Positions 1 to 12,022 are shown, counted from the stretch's first letter. The stretch is DNA of 64,000 bases from Begonia masoniana (GCA_022432975.1 CM039503.1:55054466-55118465); one strand, 5' to 3'. Made by a program: numbers and translations. Notes: a model not told the origin generated them from the sequence alone.

Positions 1-251
1 TGGGCCCCCGAGGGGAGGTGATTGTGATAACCCGGATGTGTAAGTATGTGTACGATGGCTGTACGAATCGAAACCCGGATGGCGGTACGTCCACGCGGGC
101 GGTACGTCTGCGCGGGCGAACCAGAAGGTGATGGGTAGTAAAAAGGGGGTCGTCACAATCCCACATTGCTTGGGGAAGTATGTGGAAATGAAACATATGT
201 AAAGAGACCCTCCCAAGATAGCAAGACGCGTTTTGGAGCACAATTGGCAAC

Positions 252-330
252 GGATCCCATAAGAACTCTGAAGTTAAAAGTGCTTCGGCGAGAGTAGTAC
301 CAGGTTGGGTGACCGACTGGGAAATCCTCG
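252..330 (+). other. 5S rRNA-derived segment in Cassandra LTR 1
   Basis: Resembles the 3' two thirds of plant 5S rRNA, from GGATCCCAT through the AGTTAAAAGTGCTTCGGCGA box-C-like region to the TGGGTGACC and CTGGGAA(A)TCCTCG stem. It lacks the 5' end of a true 5S gene and sits inside an LTR, so it is not called a functional rRNA gene. The retained internal region could still attract TFIIIA/Pol III. Confidence 0.8.
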
Positions 331-700
331 CCAAACAAAGCCGTGAGGGGAGGATATTGGGCTACGGCCCAATCCCCAGAGCGGACAATATCTTGCTGGG
401 AAAAGGGGTCGTTACAAATGGTATCAGAGCCTGTACCCAACCGAAAATGTGGCCAACGAGGACGTTAGGCCCTCGAGGGGGGGTGATTGTGATGACCCAT
501 ATGTGCACGATTGACCCGTATGCTGGATCCAGACCCGGATGGTGGTGCGTCCACGCGGGAAAAAGGCCGGTAAAGAGGGTAGGTCGTAATGTGGGGGGTC
601 GTCACAATCTCACATCGCTTGGGGAAGTATGTGGAAATGAAACATATGTAAAGAGACCCTCCCAAAATAATAAGACGCGTTTTGAAGCACAATTGGCAAC

Positions 701-779
701 GGATCCTATAAGAACTCTGAAGTTAAAAGTGCTTCGGCGAGAGTAGTACCAGGTTGGGTGACCGACTGGGTAGTCCTCG
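701..779 (+). other. 5S rRNA-derived segment in Cassandra LTR 2
   Basis: Second copy of the 5S-like block, nearly identical to the one in LTR 1, with small differences (GGATCCTAT, GTAGTCCTCG). Same interpretation: Cassandra LTR sequence rather than a 5S gene. Confidence 0.8.
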
Positions 780-865
780 CCAAACAAAGCCGTGAGGGGA
801 GGATATTGGGTTACGGCCCAATCCCCAGAGCGGACAATATCTTGCTGGGAAAAGAGGTCGTTACA

Positions 866-1614
866 ACACCCATGGAGCTCGGTACAAAACTCTCTAGGTT
901 TGAGGGAGGAGATCTAGTAAACGCAAGTGACTACCGTAGTTTGGTTGGGAGTCTACGATATCTCACATGCACAAGGCCGGACATTGCATATAGTGTCGGC
1001 ATAGTGAGCCGATACATGGAGGATCCAAAACACTCGCACCTAAAAGCTGTCAAGAGAATTCTTCGATACATTGGAGGAACGGAGTCACTTGGATTACTCT
1101 ATACAAAGACGGACGAATGCAAGTTGATTGGTTACTCCGACAGTGATTGGTGCAAAGATATAGATGATCGGAAAAGTATAACGGGATTTGTATTTTATAT
1201 GGGGAACACGGCATTCACATGGCTCTCAAAGAAACAACCAATCGTGACTTTGTCAACATGCGAGGCGGAGTATGTGGCAGCATCTTGGTGTGTTCGCCAC
1301 GCAATTTGGTTAGGAAATTTGCTACATGAATTGAATCACCAGCAACATGAGGCAACTAAAATACGAGTTGACAACAAATCAGCAATTGAGTTGGCAAAAA
1401 ATCCAGTTCACCATGAAATGAGTAAGCATATAGATGTTCGTTTCCATTTTATTAGGGAACATGTGAAAAAATGAGAAGTGCAAATGAGTCATGTTGCAAG
1501 TCGTGATCAAGTTGCAGACATGTTTACAAAGTCGCTTCCAAGAGTTCTATTTGAAAACTTGAAGGAGATGATCGGAATGAAAGATCGAAAAGGTTTGAGT
1601 TTAAGGGAGGAATT
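866..1614 (+). pseudogene. Ty1/copia RT-RNase H C-terminal fragment
   Basis: The frame running into 866 encodes the end of a copia reverse transcriptase and its RNase H: TPMELG, then TRPDIAYSVG, AVKRILRYIGGT, GYSDSDWC, DRKSITGFVF, STCEAEYVAA, the VDNKSAIELAKNPV block and SKHIDVRFHFIRE. A TGA at 1471-1473 interrupts the last part, after which the same frame continues (VADMFTKSLP) to 1623. Everything upstream of TPMELG (gag, protease, integrase, most of RT) is missing and replaced by Cassandra. A purine tract (about 1600-1612) precedes the 3' LTR. Confidence 0.9.
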
Positions 1615-2085
1615 TGTTGAGAATTAAACTCAAAAAAGCAGTTTTGAAACGAAAATTTGAGGGTCCTAATGGCATTCATTTCTAACATGTAACCTATGGA
1701 TTTAAAGCCCTTGGAGTCTACTTTCCAACGGTTTAAGTTTGGGGTCATTTGAGAGTTTCTTAGAAGAAGTTATGACTGTTTTAGTATTGAAGAGTCAAGA
1801 ATAAATGTTAAGAATAAATGTGATGTTTTATAGTCTTTAATTATGTTTATATTATGAAAAGAATAAATGTGATGTTTTATAGTCTTTAATTATGTTTATA
1901 TTATGAATGTAAAGAGTCAAGCATGCCTCTATAAATAGTGCAATATGTTTGAATGAAAAATAAAGAGAAGTAAAATAAAAACTTCATTTGTGAAGATTAT
2001 TGTTTGGTGTCCATTTTTTCTTCCTATCCAAAAATAAACAATATTCGAGTGTCAGTAGAAACCAGGAGATGTTTTAATAGAAAAA
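1615..2085 (+). mobile_element. 3' LTR of the truncated copia element
   Basis: Begins TGTTGAGAATTAAAC directly after the polypurine tract. It contains a 47-bp perfect direct repeat (1812-1858 and 1861-1907) and a promoter-like CTCTATAAATAG (about 1927-1938). The right boundary is uncertain because no partner LTR is in the window; CslB/H-like intron sequence starts near 2090-2110. Confidence 0.65.
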
Positions 2086-2120
2086 AGTCAAAAAAAGTAA
2101 GACATTGTTTGTTGGTTTAG

Positions 2121-3555
2121 TCTGTGATGAGAGGGATGGCTGGAATGCAAGGACCAATTTACACAGGAACAAATTGTTTCCACAGAAGAAAAGTCATCTA
2201 AGGTCTGGAACCACACGAGGAAGAAGAAACACCCAAGAATATTCTTAAATTGTGTGGAAGCTCAGAAGATTTAATCAAGTCAGTGGCTCACGCTATGGAG
2301 GGAGGGACAGACTACCCGATCAAGACACTGAAAAGCTCAATCGATGAAGCAAACGAAGTGGCTAGATGTTGCTACGAGAATGGCTCCGGCTGGGGTTATA
2401 AGGTAGTGTTTGTCTGTGAGAGTCCAATTATTATTCTAAGCCTTGAAATAAATTTGATTATTTTGTTGCAGATGTGTTGGATATATGGAAGTCTAATAGA
2501 AGACGTGGTCACAGGGCTGATGATCCACAAAAAAGGGTGGAAATCAGCCTTCTGCACGCCAAACCCACCCTGCTTTCTCGGGTGTGCGCCAACAGCTGTG
2601 CCCATTTCACTGACTCAGCAGAAAAGGTGGACCACCGGCCTTCTAGAAATTCTGTTCAGCAGAAACTTTCCCATTTTTGCAGGTAGTTGAACAGATGAAT
2701 TGAGTTTATTATACTAGAATGACCCATTAGTTATTTGTTCAAATTTCCACCATTTTTTGTGTAGTGATCTTCGACAAACTCCAACTGAGGCAGTGCTTCG
2801 CCTACGTCTGGTTACTTTCACGGGGACTTCGCTCTGTTCCTGAGATTCTCTACACTGCTCTGCCCGCCTATTGTATCTTCTCCAACTCCCATTTCCTGCC
2901 TAAGGTGAGTTCAAACAATCACCATCGTTTGATTTTCGCCATGCATCAACTTATTTGGGTTTCGACGATGTAGATCGATGAACCAGCAATTTGGATCCCG
3001 ATTGCCCTCTTCATCGTCTTCAATTTGCTGTCGCTGCTGCAGTACATCGCGATCGGACTTTCAGTGCGAGCATGGTGGAATAATACGAGAATGGATCGAA
3101 TTAACACAGCATGTGCTTGGTTGTTCGGGTTACTGAGCATGATTTCGAAAATACTAGGTTTCTCGGAGACGGTTTTTGAAGTGACCAAAAAAGACGAGTC
3201 TTCTTCCTCAGCTGATGCCGCCGCCGCCCACGCCGCCGCCGCCGACGCCGACGCCGACGCCGGTCGATTCACGTTTGACGAGTCACCCTGTTTTGTTGTC
3301 GGAGCCGCCGTTGCTCTGCTCCAGGTAAGCGCTCTGGCCGTCGGATTGATGGGTTTTCAGGCGAATGAAGGGTTCGGAGTGGGGGAAATATGTTGTAGCA
3401 TGTGGTTGGTTCTGTGCTTTCTTCCATTTTTGAGAGGGTTTTGGAGAAGCGGAAAATATGGTCTTCCTTGGTCAACCATATCTAAGTCTGTGACTCTGGT
3501 TCTACTGTTCGTGGTCTTCTCTAAGAGGATTGATTCTCTAGGTCAAGTCCCATAG
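2121..3555 (+). pseudogene. CslB/H cellulose synthase-like, copy A (exons 6-9 only)
   Basis: Matches exons 6-9 of the full gene at 12672-20796: exon 6 2121-2402, exon 7 2472-2682, exon 8 2765-2904, exon 9 2974-3555. The first three have identical lengths to the intact gene (282, 211 and 140 bp) and splice sites are kept. Exons 1-5, with the catalytic Asp and DxD motifs, are absent. A TAA at 2199-2201 breaks exon 6 (GTC GTA TAT in the intact copy). This copy retains the canonical QQKRW motif. Exon 9 has a longer Ala/Asp-rich linker made of GCC/GAC codons (about 3211-3264) than the other copies. It cannot make a full enzyme. Confidence 0.9.
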
Positions 3556-3811
3556 TTTTATGGTGTTCCTCATTCTCCACGTCTTCAAAACGTCTATCTC
3601 GGTTGATATTGTGGCTCCATTTGTTATATCTATCACCTATACGTGACAAAATCTTGAATACTTAGAACATGCAATTAAATTAGTACTCATATTTACTACA
3701 TTTTAGATGTCTAATAAATATTAATGAAGGTTTCTTAGTGTAGGATCTAAATTTCTCCTACTAATCTGGTTGCAGATGAAATGTCACGAGTAGTTTGTTT
3801 ATTTATATGTT

Positions 3812-4396
3812 GTCAAACTAGATTTCAGTTTAAGAACAAATCATCGGACGAATGTAACAAACCTTCATTGGTTAGGCATGCAGCATCGCTGCAAGAGTGA
3901 GTTTTCTTGCAAACAAGAAACAAATTAGATACTTCAAACTGATGTTGCACCACTCTTTATAGCGTTTGGATTCATAAACAACATAAGTTAAAAGTCTAAA
4001 AGATCAAATATATTTGTCATGGACAACGTAAGAAGATTGTTAGAAAATAATTTTTGAAAACACATGATGTGCGTGACGTACCTTTATGTTGATAATTGTT
4101 TGAGGAGTTACATATAATAATTAAAAGTAATTTGATGTCATGATTTAATTTCTCGTCTCATAGAAGTTTGATTTCAGACAGAGTAAGTCAATGTTCTTAC
4201 TTCCAATTTCTTTTCAAAATCTCTTTGTCCAAGAAGAAAGGATAAAACTAGCATTTTAAGAACAATTTACAAAGTGAAAAGTTAAATAAAATAAACAAGA
4301 ATAAACTAAATCTCTCAGTGCAAGTAATGTCTACACATAATGTTGATCTGGGATACAGTTCTGAATATGTTCTAGCGTCTTTTCATCAATTTCAGT
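3812..4396 (-). pseudogene. GT14 (core-2/I-branching) 3' end, duplicated remnant
   Basis: Minus-strand copy of the last three exons of the gene at 21222-23377: exon 10 3812-3995, exon 9 4082-4228 (147 bp, same length as the intact exon), exon 8 about 4319-4396. Exon 9 has two TGG-to-TGA changes, and its 3' acceptor AG has become GG. It lies convergent to CslB/H copy A exactly as the intact GT14 lies to copy C, so both genes were duplicated as one block. Confidence 0.85.
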
Positions 4397-5451
4397 CAGT
4401 TGAATGACAAAAAAATATGTCAATGTACGTGAACATAATGCATGTGTGATTTGTACATTACTTTTGGATTTTGGGTCACTTTCATATTTATAAAAAAGGC
4501 AACGAATCTTTTAACTTGGTCTTCACCTAGCCTCGTCCAATTCTAGTTTCAGTCAAAATCTAATGTAAAAGAATGATGACATACAAAAACAAGGGTAAAG
4601 TGCAATTTGGCCCCTACAACTAGGTGAAAAGGGCAATGTATACCGTAAACTCGGATAATGGGCAAAACAACCTTAATGTATTGATAATGGGCAATTTACC
4701 TCATATCGTCTTGTTTTCAGTTAAAATGCCACATTTTTTCCACGTGTCTATTTTTTCTTCACAAAATGACCCTACCAACACTCTTTTTTCCCATCTCTCT
4801 TCAATCTGCCATTTCTGTACCTCCCTGTTACAGTTCAATCTTGTGCAACTCTGCCATTCGAGCAGCATTCTGAGGCTGTAAATCCGAAAAAAACTTGATA
4901 CACCACTGGACAATGGAAGCTTCTCCCGTCACCTTCAGCGCAAACGCATATTCGGGATCCCCACCGAAGAGTCAACCCCGTCCCCGACGACTCAAACTGC
5001 CACAAACGTAGCGAACCCACCAATCCAATCCGTCATTCCTGGAGCTTCCTCCTCAGACACAGCGTCTTCTCCCTCGAACTCTCCAATCCCATCCGCCCTT
5101 TCCAGCCAAACCAGAAGAAATTCAAACTATTTTTTTTACCTGTTTTGTCTCCCAAGCCCTCTTTACACTCGTCGTATCATATGTCTAAACTTTCTAATCG
5201 CTGCTTGATTGTATATCCAATTTCTGCGTCTGTGCCTAACCGTTTTTCTGTGGCTGTTCTTTCGACGGTCGGTTCTCAGTTCAAACCTGTAACAACCGGT
5301 TTTACGGGATTTTTGTAATTCCATTATACAATGAAATTTTATAAATAATTGAAATATCTCCATTTTGCGAATCGAGAGTTTTAATGAAATCCTTATAATT
5401 AATAAGAATTTTAGGAGAAATATGAAAATTTAAGAGGTTCAAACCGAAATG
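4397..5451. other. Intergenic, no gene recognised
   Basis: AT-rich sequence with only short spurious frames. About 4590-4760 has a low-complexity style (repeated GGGCAA/AATGGGCAA words) typical of old nonautonomous transposons, but no terminal repeats or target duplications could be defined. Confidence 0.5.
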
Positions 5452-6300
5452 TAACGCTCTAGTTTCCGTTTTTAACCCTATAAAGGTTTAATTCGTAAAA
5501 ATAGTCAATTGAATCTGTTTGATGAACAGAATGTTTTATTAGAGCCCTAGTAATAAGTCAGAATTAATGGTGAAATAAGAAAATTTAGAGAAACCGAATC
5601 AGAGGACTAAGCAATGAGATAGTTGAATAATAAGCTAGAAAGTTAAAAGAGTAATTTTGCCCGTCAAATTGATTAAAAACACAAAACCCTCATTCCTCTT
5701 CACCTTTACGCAGAAAACCCCTCTCCTTTTCTCTCCAACGGCGACTCCTCCCATTCTCCCTCTGTTTCTCTTCAATGCCGGCGAATCCTCCACCAATCGA
5801 CCCGAGTTTCTTCATGTTTCCTTCTCCGAACAACGTTCTAGGTAAGTTTCTAGTGTTTTCGAGTCTTAATTCTCGATTTCTAGGTTATTCAACGGTTAGG
5901 GTTTCGTTAGATTTTATCGAAAATTGTCGGGTTTTGTTAGGAATGGTTAGTTATTGTCTTATTGATAGTTATTAAGTGTTGTTGGGCAAATTAATGGATG
6001 TGTTTAAAGTTTTTGTTGAAAAATCGGTATTTGGAGCTTTAGAAATCTCCATTAATGGAGGTTTGCTATTGGTAAGCGTAAGTTGCTAGATGAAATGCTC
6101 GAGAGGGGTTTATTAAAATTTTAGGAAATTTTCTTTAGTTAGGAGTTTCGTTAGTTTACGAAATTTCGATGTTTATGTTCGATTTTAACAAAGGACATTG
6201 TTAAATGCTTTAGGTGACAAGGCCCTAATCAAGGAATTCGATGTACTAAGGACCCGAGGTAAGTTTTCCTGACTTACTGTGGCCGATTGGCGTACACCAT
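5452..6300 (+). mobile_element. Possible Ty3/gypsy-type LTR remnant
   Basis: Starts TGTAACGCTCTAG, a common plant gypsy LTR start. It continues through an AT-rich stretch to a CT-rich, transcript-start-like block (about 5685-5790) and a GGACCCGAGGTAAG segment (6249-6262). No primer site, partner LTR or pol sequence is visible, so this is a style-based call only. Confidence 0.35.
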
Positions 6301-6449
6301 ATGTCGAGTTTTGATTGTTGAGGATTTTGGAGAATTGTGTGCTTAAATGTTTTGGTAGAGTAGTTTAGGTTTTGATGTTTTATAGGTTTAGTATTTGTGA
6401 TGTTTTGATGGTATCCTCGATATATATATTTATATTGTGTATTTAACTG

Positions 6450-6830
6450 TTCATGAAATATCCTCGATAAATATTTCAAGTATATTAAATATCGTTTGCT
6501 ATTTGTTTAAAATTAATTTTAGTTTCTTCTTCACTTTATAAATTAATTTAAAAACAAATAGCAAACGATAATTAATATTCTTGAAATATTTATCACATGT
6601 TCATCACATTATGATAAGATTATGTAAAAAGTTTCGTTATTTTTTAATGTTTGTACGATTTATTATAATTGTTTTATCAAATTAATAAATAAAATTACAA
6701 TAAATCGTACGAGCGTCAAAAAATCACAAAACGTTCCAGATTATTTTCTCATACTGTGGTGAATATGTGGTAAACATTTCAATTAAATTGAATATCGTTT
6801 GCTATTTATTTAAAATTAATATGTCATGTT
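6450..6830. mobile_element. MITE-like nested inverted repeats
   Basis: A near-perfect palindrome pairs 6489-6520 with 6540-6570 (core ATCGTTTGCTATTTG and its complement). A second hairpin pairs about 6652-6675 with 6694-6712 (GTACGATTTATT and complement). The first arm recurs at 6791-6820. No coding capacity. The arrangement suggests a foldback MITE or several nested ones. It borders the left edge of CslB/H copy B. Confidence 0.6.
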
Positions 6831-7411
6831 TAAAAAAAAAAAATCGCCCAAATTTTTTTTTTTACCTATTTTCAAAACTTCTTTCTTTTTTGGCCTAAAA
6901 CCAAACTTTTTTTTTTTTTTTTCCCTAAACATTAAGGTTTATTTTGCATTTTTCCTACACTAGAATGACCCATTAGTTATTTGTTCAAATTTCCACCATT
7001 TTTTGTGCAGTGATCTTCGACAAACTCCAACTGAGGCAGTGCTTCGGCTACGTCTGGTTCCTTTCATGGGGACTTCGTTCTGTTCCTGAGATTCTCTACA
7101 CTGCTCTGCCCGCCTATTGTATCTTCACCAACTCCCATTTCCTGCCTAAGGTGAGTTCGAACAATCACCATCGTTTGATTTTCGCCATGCATCAACTCAT
7201 TTGGGTTTCGACGATGTAGATCGATGAACCAGCAATTTGGATCCCGATTGCCCTCTTCATCTTCTTCAATTTGCAGACGCTGCTACAGTACATCGCGATC
7301 GGACTTTCAGTGCGAGCATGGTGGAATAATACAAGAATGGATCGAATTAACACAGCATGTGCTTGGTTTTTCGGGTTACTGAGCATGATTTCGAAAATAC
7401 TAGGTTTCTCG

Positions 7412-7610
7412 TGTTAGACCAGAGACACCAGACCGGGTTTAGGTTTACTCAACCCGGTTCTATAATCTGTTACATTTCATAGATTTTCTCTCACTGTAAT
7501 CCTCACCTCCTTCTTCTCGTGTCTTTGTCGTCTTCTGATGGCTATATAACCATCCTCTTTCACTCTGTAATAATATAGAAAAGGAATATACAAATCCTCA
7601 GAATCTTACA
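7412..7610 (+). repeat. copia-1 5' LTR
   Basis: 199-bp direct repeat partner of 11824-12022. It includes a TATA-like GGCTATATAACC (7542-7553), so it is the probable start of element transcription. Confidence 0.95.
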
Positions 7611-7680
7611 TGGTATCAAAGCTATTAACGGCTCCTTCTCGGTTCTCTTTTTCTTCTCATCGTTTTTTCCTTCCTACATA

Positions 7681-10600
7681 ATGGCTTTATCCCAGAGTAC
7701 CACAGACATCTCGTCGACGTCTGCCTCAAATCCATCTTCTATTCCTCATCTTCCTTCTGTCAACCAACCCCTCACCATTAAACTCAATGAAACTAATTTT
7801 CTGATTTGGAAAAATCAGATACTTAATGTTGTAATTGCAAATGGCCTGGATGATATCCTAATCGGCACTCGCCTCTGTCCTCCTCAATTTGAGAATTTAC
7901 ACTCATCCATAATCAACCCAGAATTCATTTCTTGGCAAAGATATAATCACCTTATAATGAGTTGGATCTATGCTTCTGTCCACGAACAGCTGCTAGGGCA
8001 ACTGATAGGCTACTCCACAGCCTATGAAATCTGGGAAGCACTCGCACAACTCTTCTCTGCAGCTTCCTTTGCTCGTATTGCTGAACTTCGGAATAGTTTA
8101 CAAAACTATCGCAAGGATGGACTCAGCGCTATGATCTATGTCCAGAAATTTCGAGGAATCTGCAACACATTAGCAGCTATCGGAGAACCTGTGAATCCTA
8201 AGGATCAGGTGATGTATTTCTTGAATGGTCTGGGTGCCGAGTATAATGCCTTTGTTACCTCCATTTCAACACTGCCTACTCAACCATCCATTGAAGAACT
8301 CAATAGCCTGCTCCTCAGCCACGAAGCTCGTCTTGATCGCCAGAATACTGTGGCTGTGTTGAATCCTTTTCAGACTCATTTTACCACCGCCTCTGGTAAT
8401 AAACCTAGATCTAGGTTCCCTCCTCCACCGGGCCCTCATTCTAACTTTTCAGCCCAACCACGTGGTTCCCGGCCCACTTCCTTCACTACTCCTCTACTTC
8501 CCTCCCCTCCCTTTCGTTCTCCTCCATCTTTCACTTCCCAACCTCCTTCACCATCCCGATCCCAGAATCGCCCTCGTTGTCAAATTTGTCTCAAGCCTGG
8601 TCATAGTGCTAATGTTTGCTATCATTGCACTAATCTCCAGTATCAACCTCCCTCGTTTTCTCCTCGAAACTTCTCTGCCATTTTGCCCACTCCCACTCTT
8701 CCGTCTGTCACCGATGCATCCTCTTTTGATGCTAACTGGTATTTAGACTCTGGAGCTTCGCATCATTTCACTCCCGATCTCAACCTTTTGGATTCCGCAA
8801 CACCATATCACGGCGACGCTCAAATCACTGTCGGCAATGGTATGGTTTCTCCTATTTCTCATGTTGGTTGTGCTTTGCTTCCTGCCTCTTTGTCTCCTCT
8901 TCTTTTAAAGTCTGTTTATCATTCTCCTTCTATTCATAAAAATCTTCTCAGTGTTTCCCGGTTATGTCTTGATAACAAAGTATATATTGATTTTCATCCT
9001 TCTTCTTTTGTTGTCAAGGACCAGCTAACTCATCAAATCCGTCTCCGGGGAATCCTTGACAATGGGATTTATCGGGTGTGTTATCCTCCAGCTCCGTCTT
9101 CATCTACCCAGCTTCTCTCTGTGTCCAGCAATCCCTCCAATCTCTGGCATTATCGGTTGGGACATCCTGCGTCTCCTGTTGCTCGAGAAGTTTTATCTCG
9201 TCTTAACATTTCCTCTACTTGTTTTGATTTTTGTTCTTCCTGTCAACTTGCCAAGTCCCATAGACTTCCGTTTTCATTGTCTTTATCTAAGGCCTCGGCA
9301 ATGTTTGATTTAATACATATGGATTTGTGGGGTCCTGCTCCGGTTACATCAATTATCGGTGTTAAATATTTTATTATTTTCATCGATGATTTTTCACGTT
9401 TTACTTGGATTTACTTTTTGAATTCTAAAGATGAAGCATATACCACCTTTCTCACATTTCATCGACTAATTCTTACTCAGTTTAATTGTCATATTAAACG
9501 TGTTCGTTCCGATTGGGGGGGTGAGTTCCGGTCATTAACTCCATTCTTTTCTACTAATGGCATTATCCATGAAAAATCTTGTGCTTACACGCCTCAACAA
9601 AATGGCCGGGTTGAGCGTAAAAATAGACACATTGTGGAAATGGGTTTAACACTTATGGCTCATTCCTTTTTACCTCTTCGTTTTTGGTCGTTTGCTTTCA
9701 GCACCGCTGTCTATTTAATTAACCGTCTTCCTACGAAAGTTTTATCTAATCACACTCCTTTTTATACTTTATATAATCGACATCCGTCTTATACTCACCT
9801 CCGTGTTTTTGGGTGTCAGTGTTTTCCGTTCTTACGACCGTATAACGCTCACAAACTTGAGTTTCGGTCTAGCCCGTGCACTTTTCTTGGTTACAGTAGT
9901 AGCCACAAAGGGTATATTTGTCTTCACCCTGTTTCTGGTCGTCTCTATGTTTCCAGACACGTTGTTTTTAATGAAATTCTTTTCCCTTTTCAATCTCTAT
10001 CATCTCCTATTTATCCATCTCCTTCTCCACCAGTTATATCTTCTCTACCCTTCTCTCCTCCCTCTTCCTTCCCGGCAACTTCTCGGGCTGTTTCTCTGCC
10101 CTCCTCATCTCGATCTTCTACCAGCCCTTCTTCTTCCTCCTCTCTCCCCTCGACTACCTCACCTTCCGTCTGCCCCGAGAGTTCCCCTGTTCCCCTTACT
10201 GTGAATGAGCACCCGATGGTTACCCGATCCAAGTCTGGGATTTTTAAACCTAAAGTATTTTTTAGTGTCGCCGGCGATATACTCTGTGAACCTTCTTCTT
10301 ACCGTGAGGCTTCGGGTTTTTCTGAGTGGCGCACTGCCATGGATACTGAGTTTCAGGCTCTTAAGTCTCAGGGAACCTGGTCTCTTGTTCCGAAGCCCGC
10401 GAACTCTCGGGTCATTGGCTCCAAATGGGTCTACAGGATTAAGCTGCGTCCTTATCCATTGATCGTTTTAAAGCTCGCCTTGTTGCCAAGGGCTTTCAAC
10501 AGACGAGGGGCCTTGATTTTCATGAAACCTTTAGTCCGGTCATTAAGCCTGCCACTATTCGTCTTCTTCTGAGTATTGTTGTCTCTCGGCATTGGCAGGT

Positions 10601-11854
10601 TAAGCAACTTGATGTTCAAAATGCCTTTCTTCACGGAGATCTTCTTGAGAATGTCTACATTGCTCAACCTCAAGGCTTCGCTGATCCTACTCATCCTGAC
10701 TTCGTCTGTAAACTTCATCGCTCGATTTATGGCCTTAAACAATCTCCTCGGGCATGGTTTCTTAAGCTAAGTATGGCACTGCTTCAGTTGGGTTTCACTG
10801 CTTCTAAGGCAGAAACATCTTTATTTATTCTTCACTCTGCTTCGGATATCACTGTTGTTTTGGTTTATGTGGATGATATTATTGTCACCGGTTCCTCTGT
10901 CGAGCTCATTTCTACCTTAATATGCCATCTTTCTCAACATTTTGCAGTCAAGGATCTTGGCTTACTTCACTTTTTCTTAGGGATTGAGTGCATCGTGACT
11001 CTACTGGCATTCATCTAAGTCAGACCAAGTATATTCGCGATCTTCTATTGAAACGAGGCATGCTGGATTCCAAGACTCATTCTACCCCGCTTGCTCTCTC
11101 CTCCTTATCTATTCATGACGGTAACTTGCTACCTACTTTTACAGAGTATCGTAGCATCCTCGGTGCTCTTCAGTATTGCACCATCACCAGACCCGATATC
11201 TCTTACGCTGTTAACAAGCTGTGCCAATTCATGCATGCACCTACTGATATTCACATGATAGCTGTGAAACGCATTCTTCGTTATCTTCGCGGTACTGCTC
11301 ATCTTGGTCTCTCTCTTCAGCCCAGTTCTGACCATTCTCTCTACTGCTATACCGATGCTGATTGGGCTTCTTGCCCCGACGATCGCCGCAGCACCAGCGC
11401 TTACTGCGTCTTTCTTGGTCACAATCTCGTCTCGTGGTCCTCCTCTAAGCAGCGAGCTGTCTCTCGCTCCAGTACTGAATCTGAGTACCGAGCCCTCGCT
11501 AATGGAGCTGCTGAATTAATCTGGCTTCGGTCTCTGCTTACTGAACTGCATCTGCTTCCCTGCTCTCCTCCTGTGCTTTACTGTGACAATCTTAGCACTC
11601 TCCACTTGGCATCTAATCCTGTTCTTCATACCCGCACGAAACATGTTGAACTCGATTTGCATTTTGTACGGGAGAAGGTTGCTTCTGGTTCTCTGCGTCT
11701 AGCTTTTGTGCCCTCTTCCGATCAGGTTGCTGACTGTTTAACAAAGGCTTTGGCTGCTGCTCGTTTCCATGATCTTCGAACCAAACTCACGGTTCTTCCC
11801 CAACCCATGCGTTTGAGGGAGGATGTTAGACCAGAGACACCAGACCGGGTTTAG
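7681..11854 (+). pseudogene. copia-1 gag-pol polyprotein, two frameshifts
   Basis: Opens at ATG 7681. Gag (UBN2-type) is followed by zinc knuckle CQICLKPGHSANVC, protease LDSGASHHF, GAG-pre-integrase LWHYRLGHP, integrase (HMDLWGP, RSDWGGEF, TPQQNGRVERKN), reverse transcriptase (SKWVYRIKLRP, VDDIIVTG) and RNase H (YTDADWAS, SSTESEYRAL, KHVELDLHFV). The frame breaks at about 10451 in the RT fingers (net loss, minus 1) and at about 10990 after FFLGIE (one base lost). The usual SDNGGEF integrase motif reads SDWGGEF. Given these breaks the copy is probably not autonomous, though nearly intact LTRs mean it could be mobilised in trans. Confidence 0.93.
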
Positions 11855-12022
11855 GTTTACTCAACCCGGTTCTATAATCTGTTACATTTCACAGATTTTC
11901 TCTCTTTGTAATCCTCACCTCCTTCTTCTCGTGTCTTTGTCGTCTTCTGATGGCTATATAACCATCCTCTTTCACTCTGTAATAATATAGAAAAGGAATA
12001 TACAAATCTTCAGAATCTTACA
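11824..12022 (+). repeat. copia-1 3' LTR
   Basis: 199-bp partner of the 5' LTR with four substitutions. The downstream TCTCG restores the CslB/H exon 9 reading. Confidence 0.95.

Larger units (their letters stand above)
23..865 (+). mobile_element. Cassandra retroelements in tandem (LTR-internal-LTR)
   Basis: Two similar LTRs run 23-416 and 488-865. Each starts TGTGAT, ends GTCGTTACA and carries a 5S rRNA-like stretch. A 71-bp internal segment between them holds a tRNA-Met primer binding site (TGGTATCAGAGC at 419) and a purine-rich tract (about 474-483). Bases 1-22 repeat the end of the internal segment, so at least one more unit lies to the left and adjacent units share LTRs. Short size, lack of coding capacity and a 5S-bearing LTR define Cassandra TRIM elements. 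The right LTR abuts a copia RT fragment at 866, so the element probably landed inside that older element. Confidence 0.85.
7412..12022 (+). mobile_element. Complete Ty1/copia retrotransposon (copia-1)
   Basis: Both LTRs are 199 bp (7412-7610 and 11824-12022), begin TGTTAGACC and end CTTACA. They are flanked by a perfect 5-bp target duplication TCTCG (7407-7411 and 12023-12027) within CslB/H copy B exon 9. A primer site TGGTATCAAAGC (7611) follows the 5' LTR and GAGGGAGGA (11815-11823) precedes the 3' LTR. I count 4 substitutions between the LTRs (2.0%), a recent insertion. Short LTRs and domain order suggest the Ale/Retrofit type, though the lineage is not certain. Confidence 0.95.

Noticed and set aside
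309..746. 145-codon forward frame over the Cassandra pair
   Set aside because: Crosses LTR-internal-LTR junctions and the 5S-like block; no protein family resemblance.
252..779. Functional 5S rRNA genes
   Set aside because: Both 5S-like blocks lack the 5' third and lie inside LTRs with a retroviral-type primer site and purine tract.
10011..10232. Glu/Gly-rich minus-strand frame
   Set aside because: Shadow of the Ser/Pro-rich linker in the copia-1 polyprotein.
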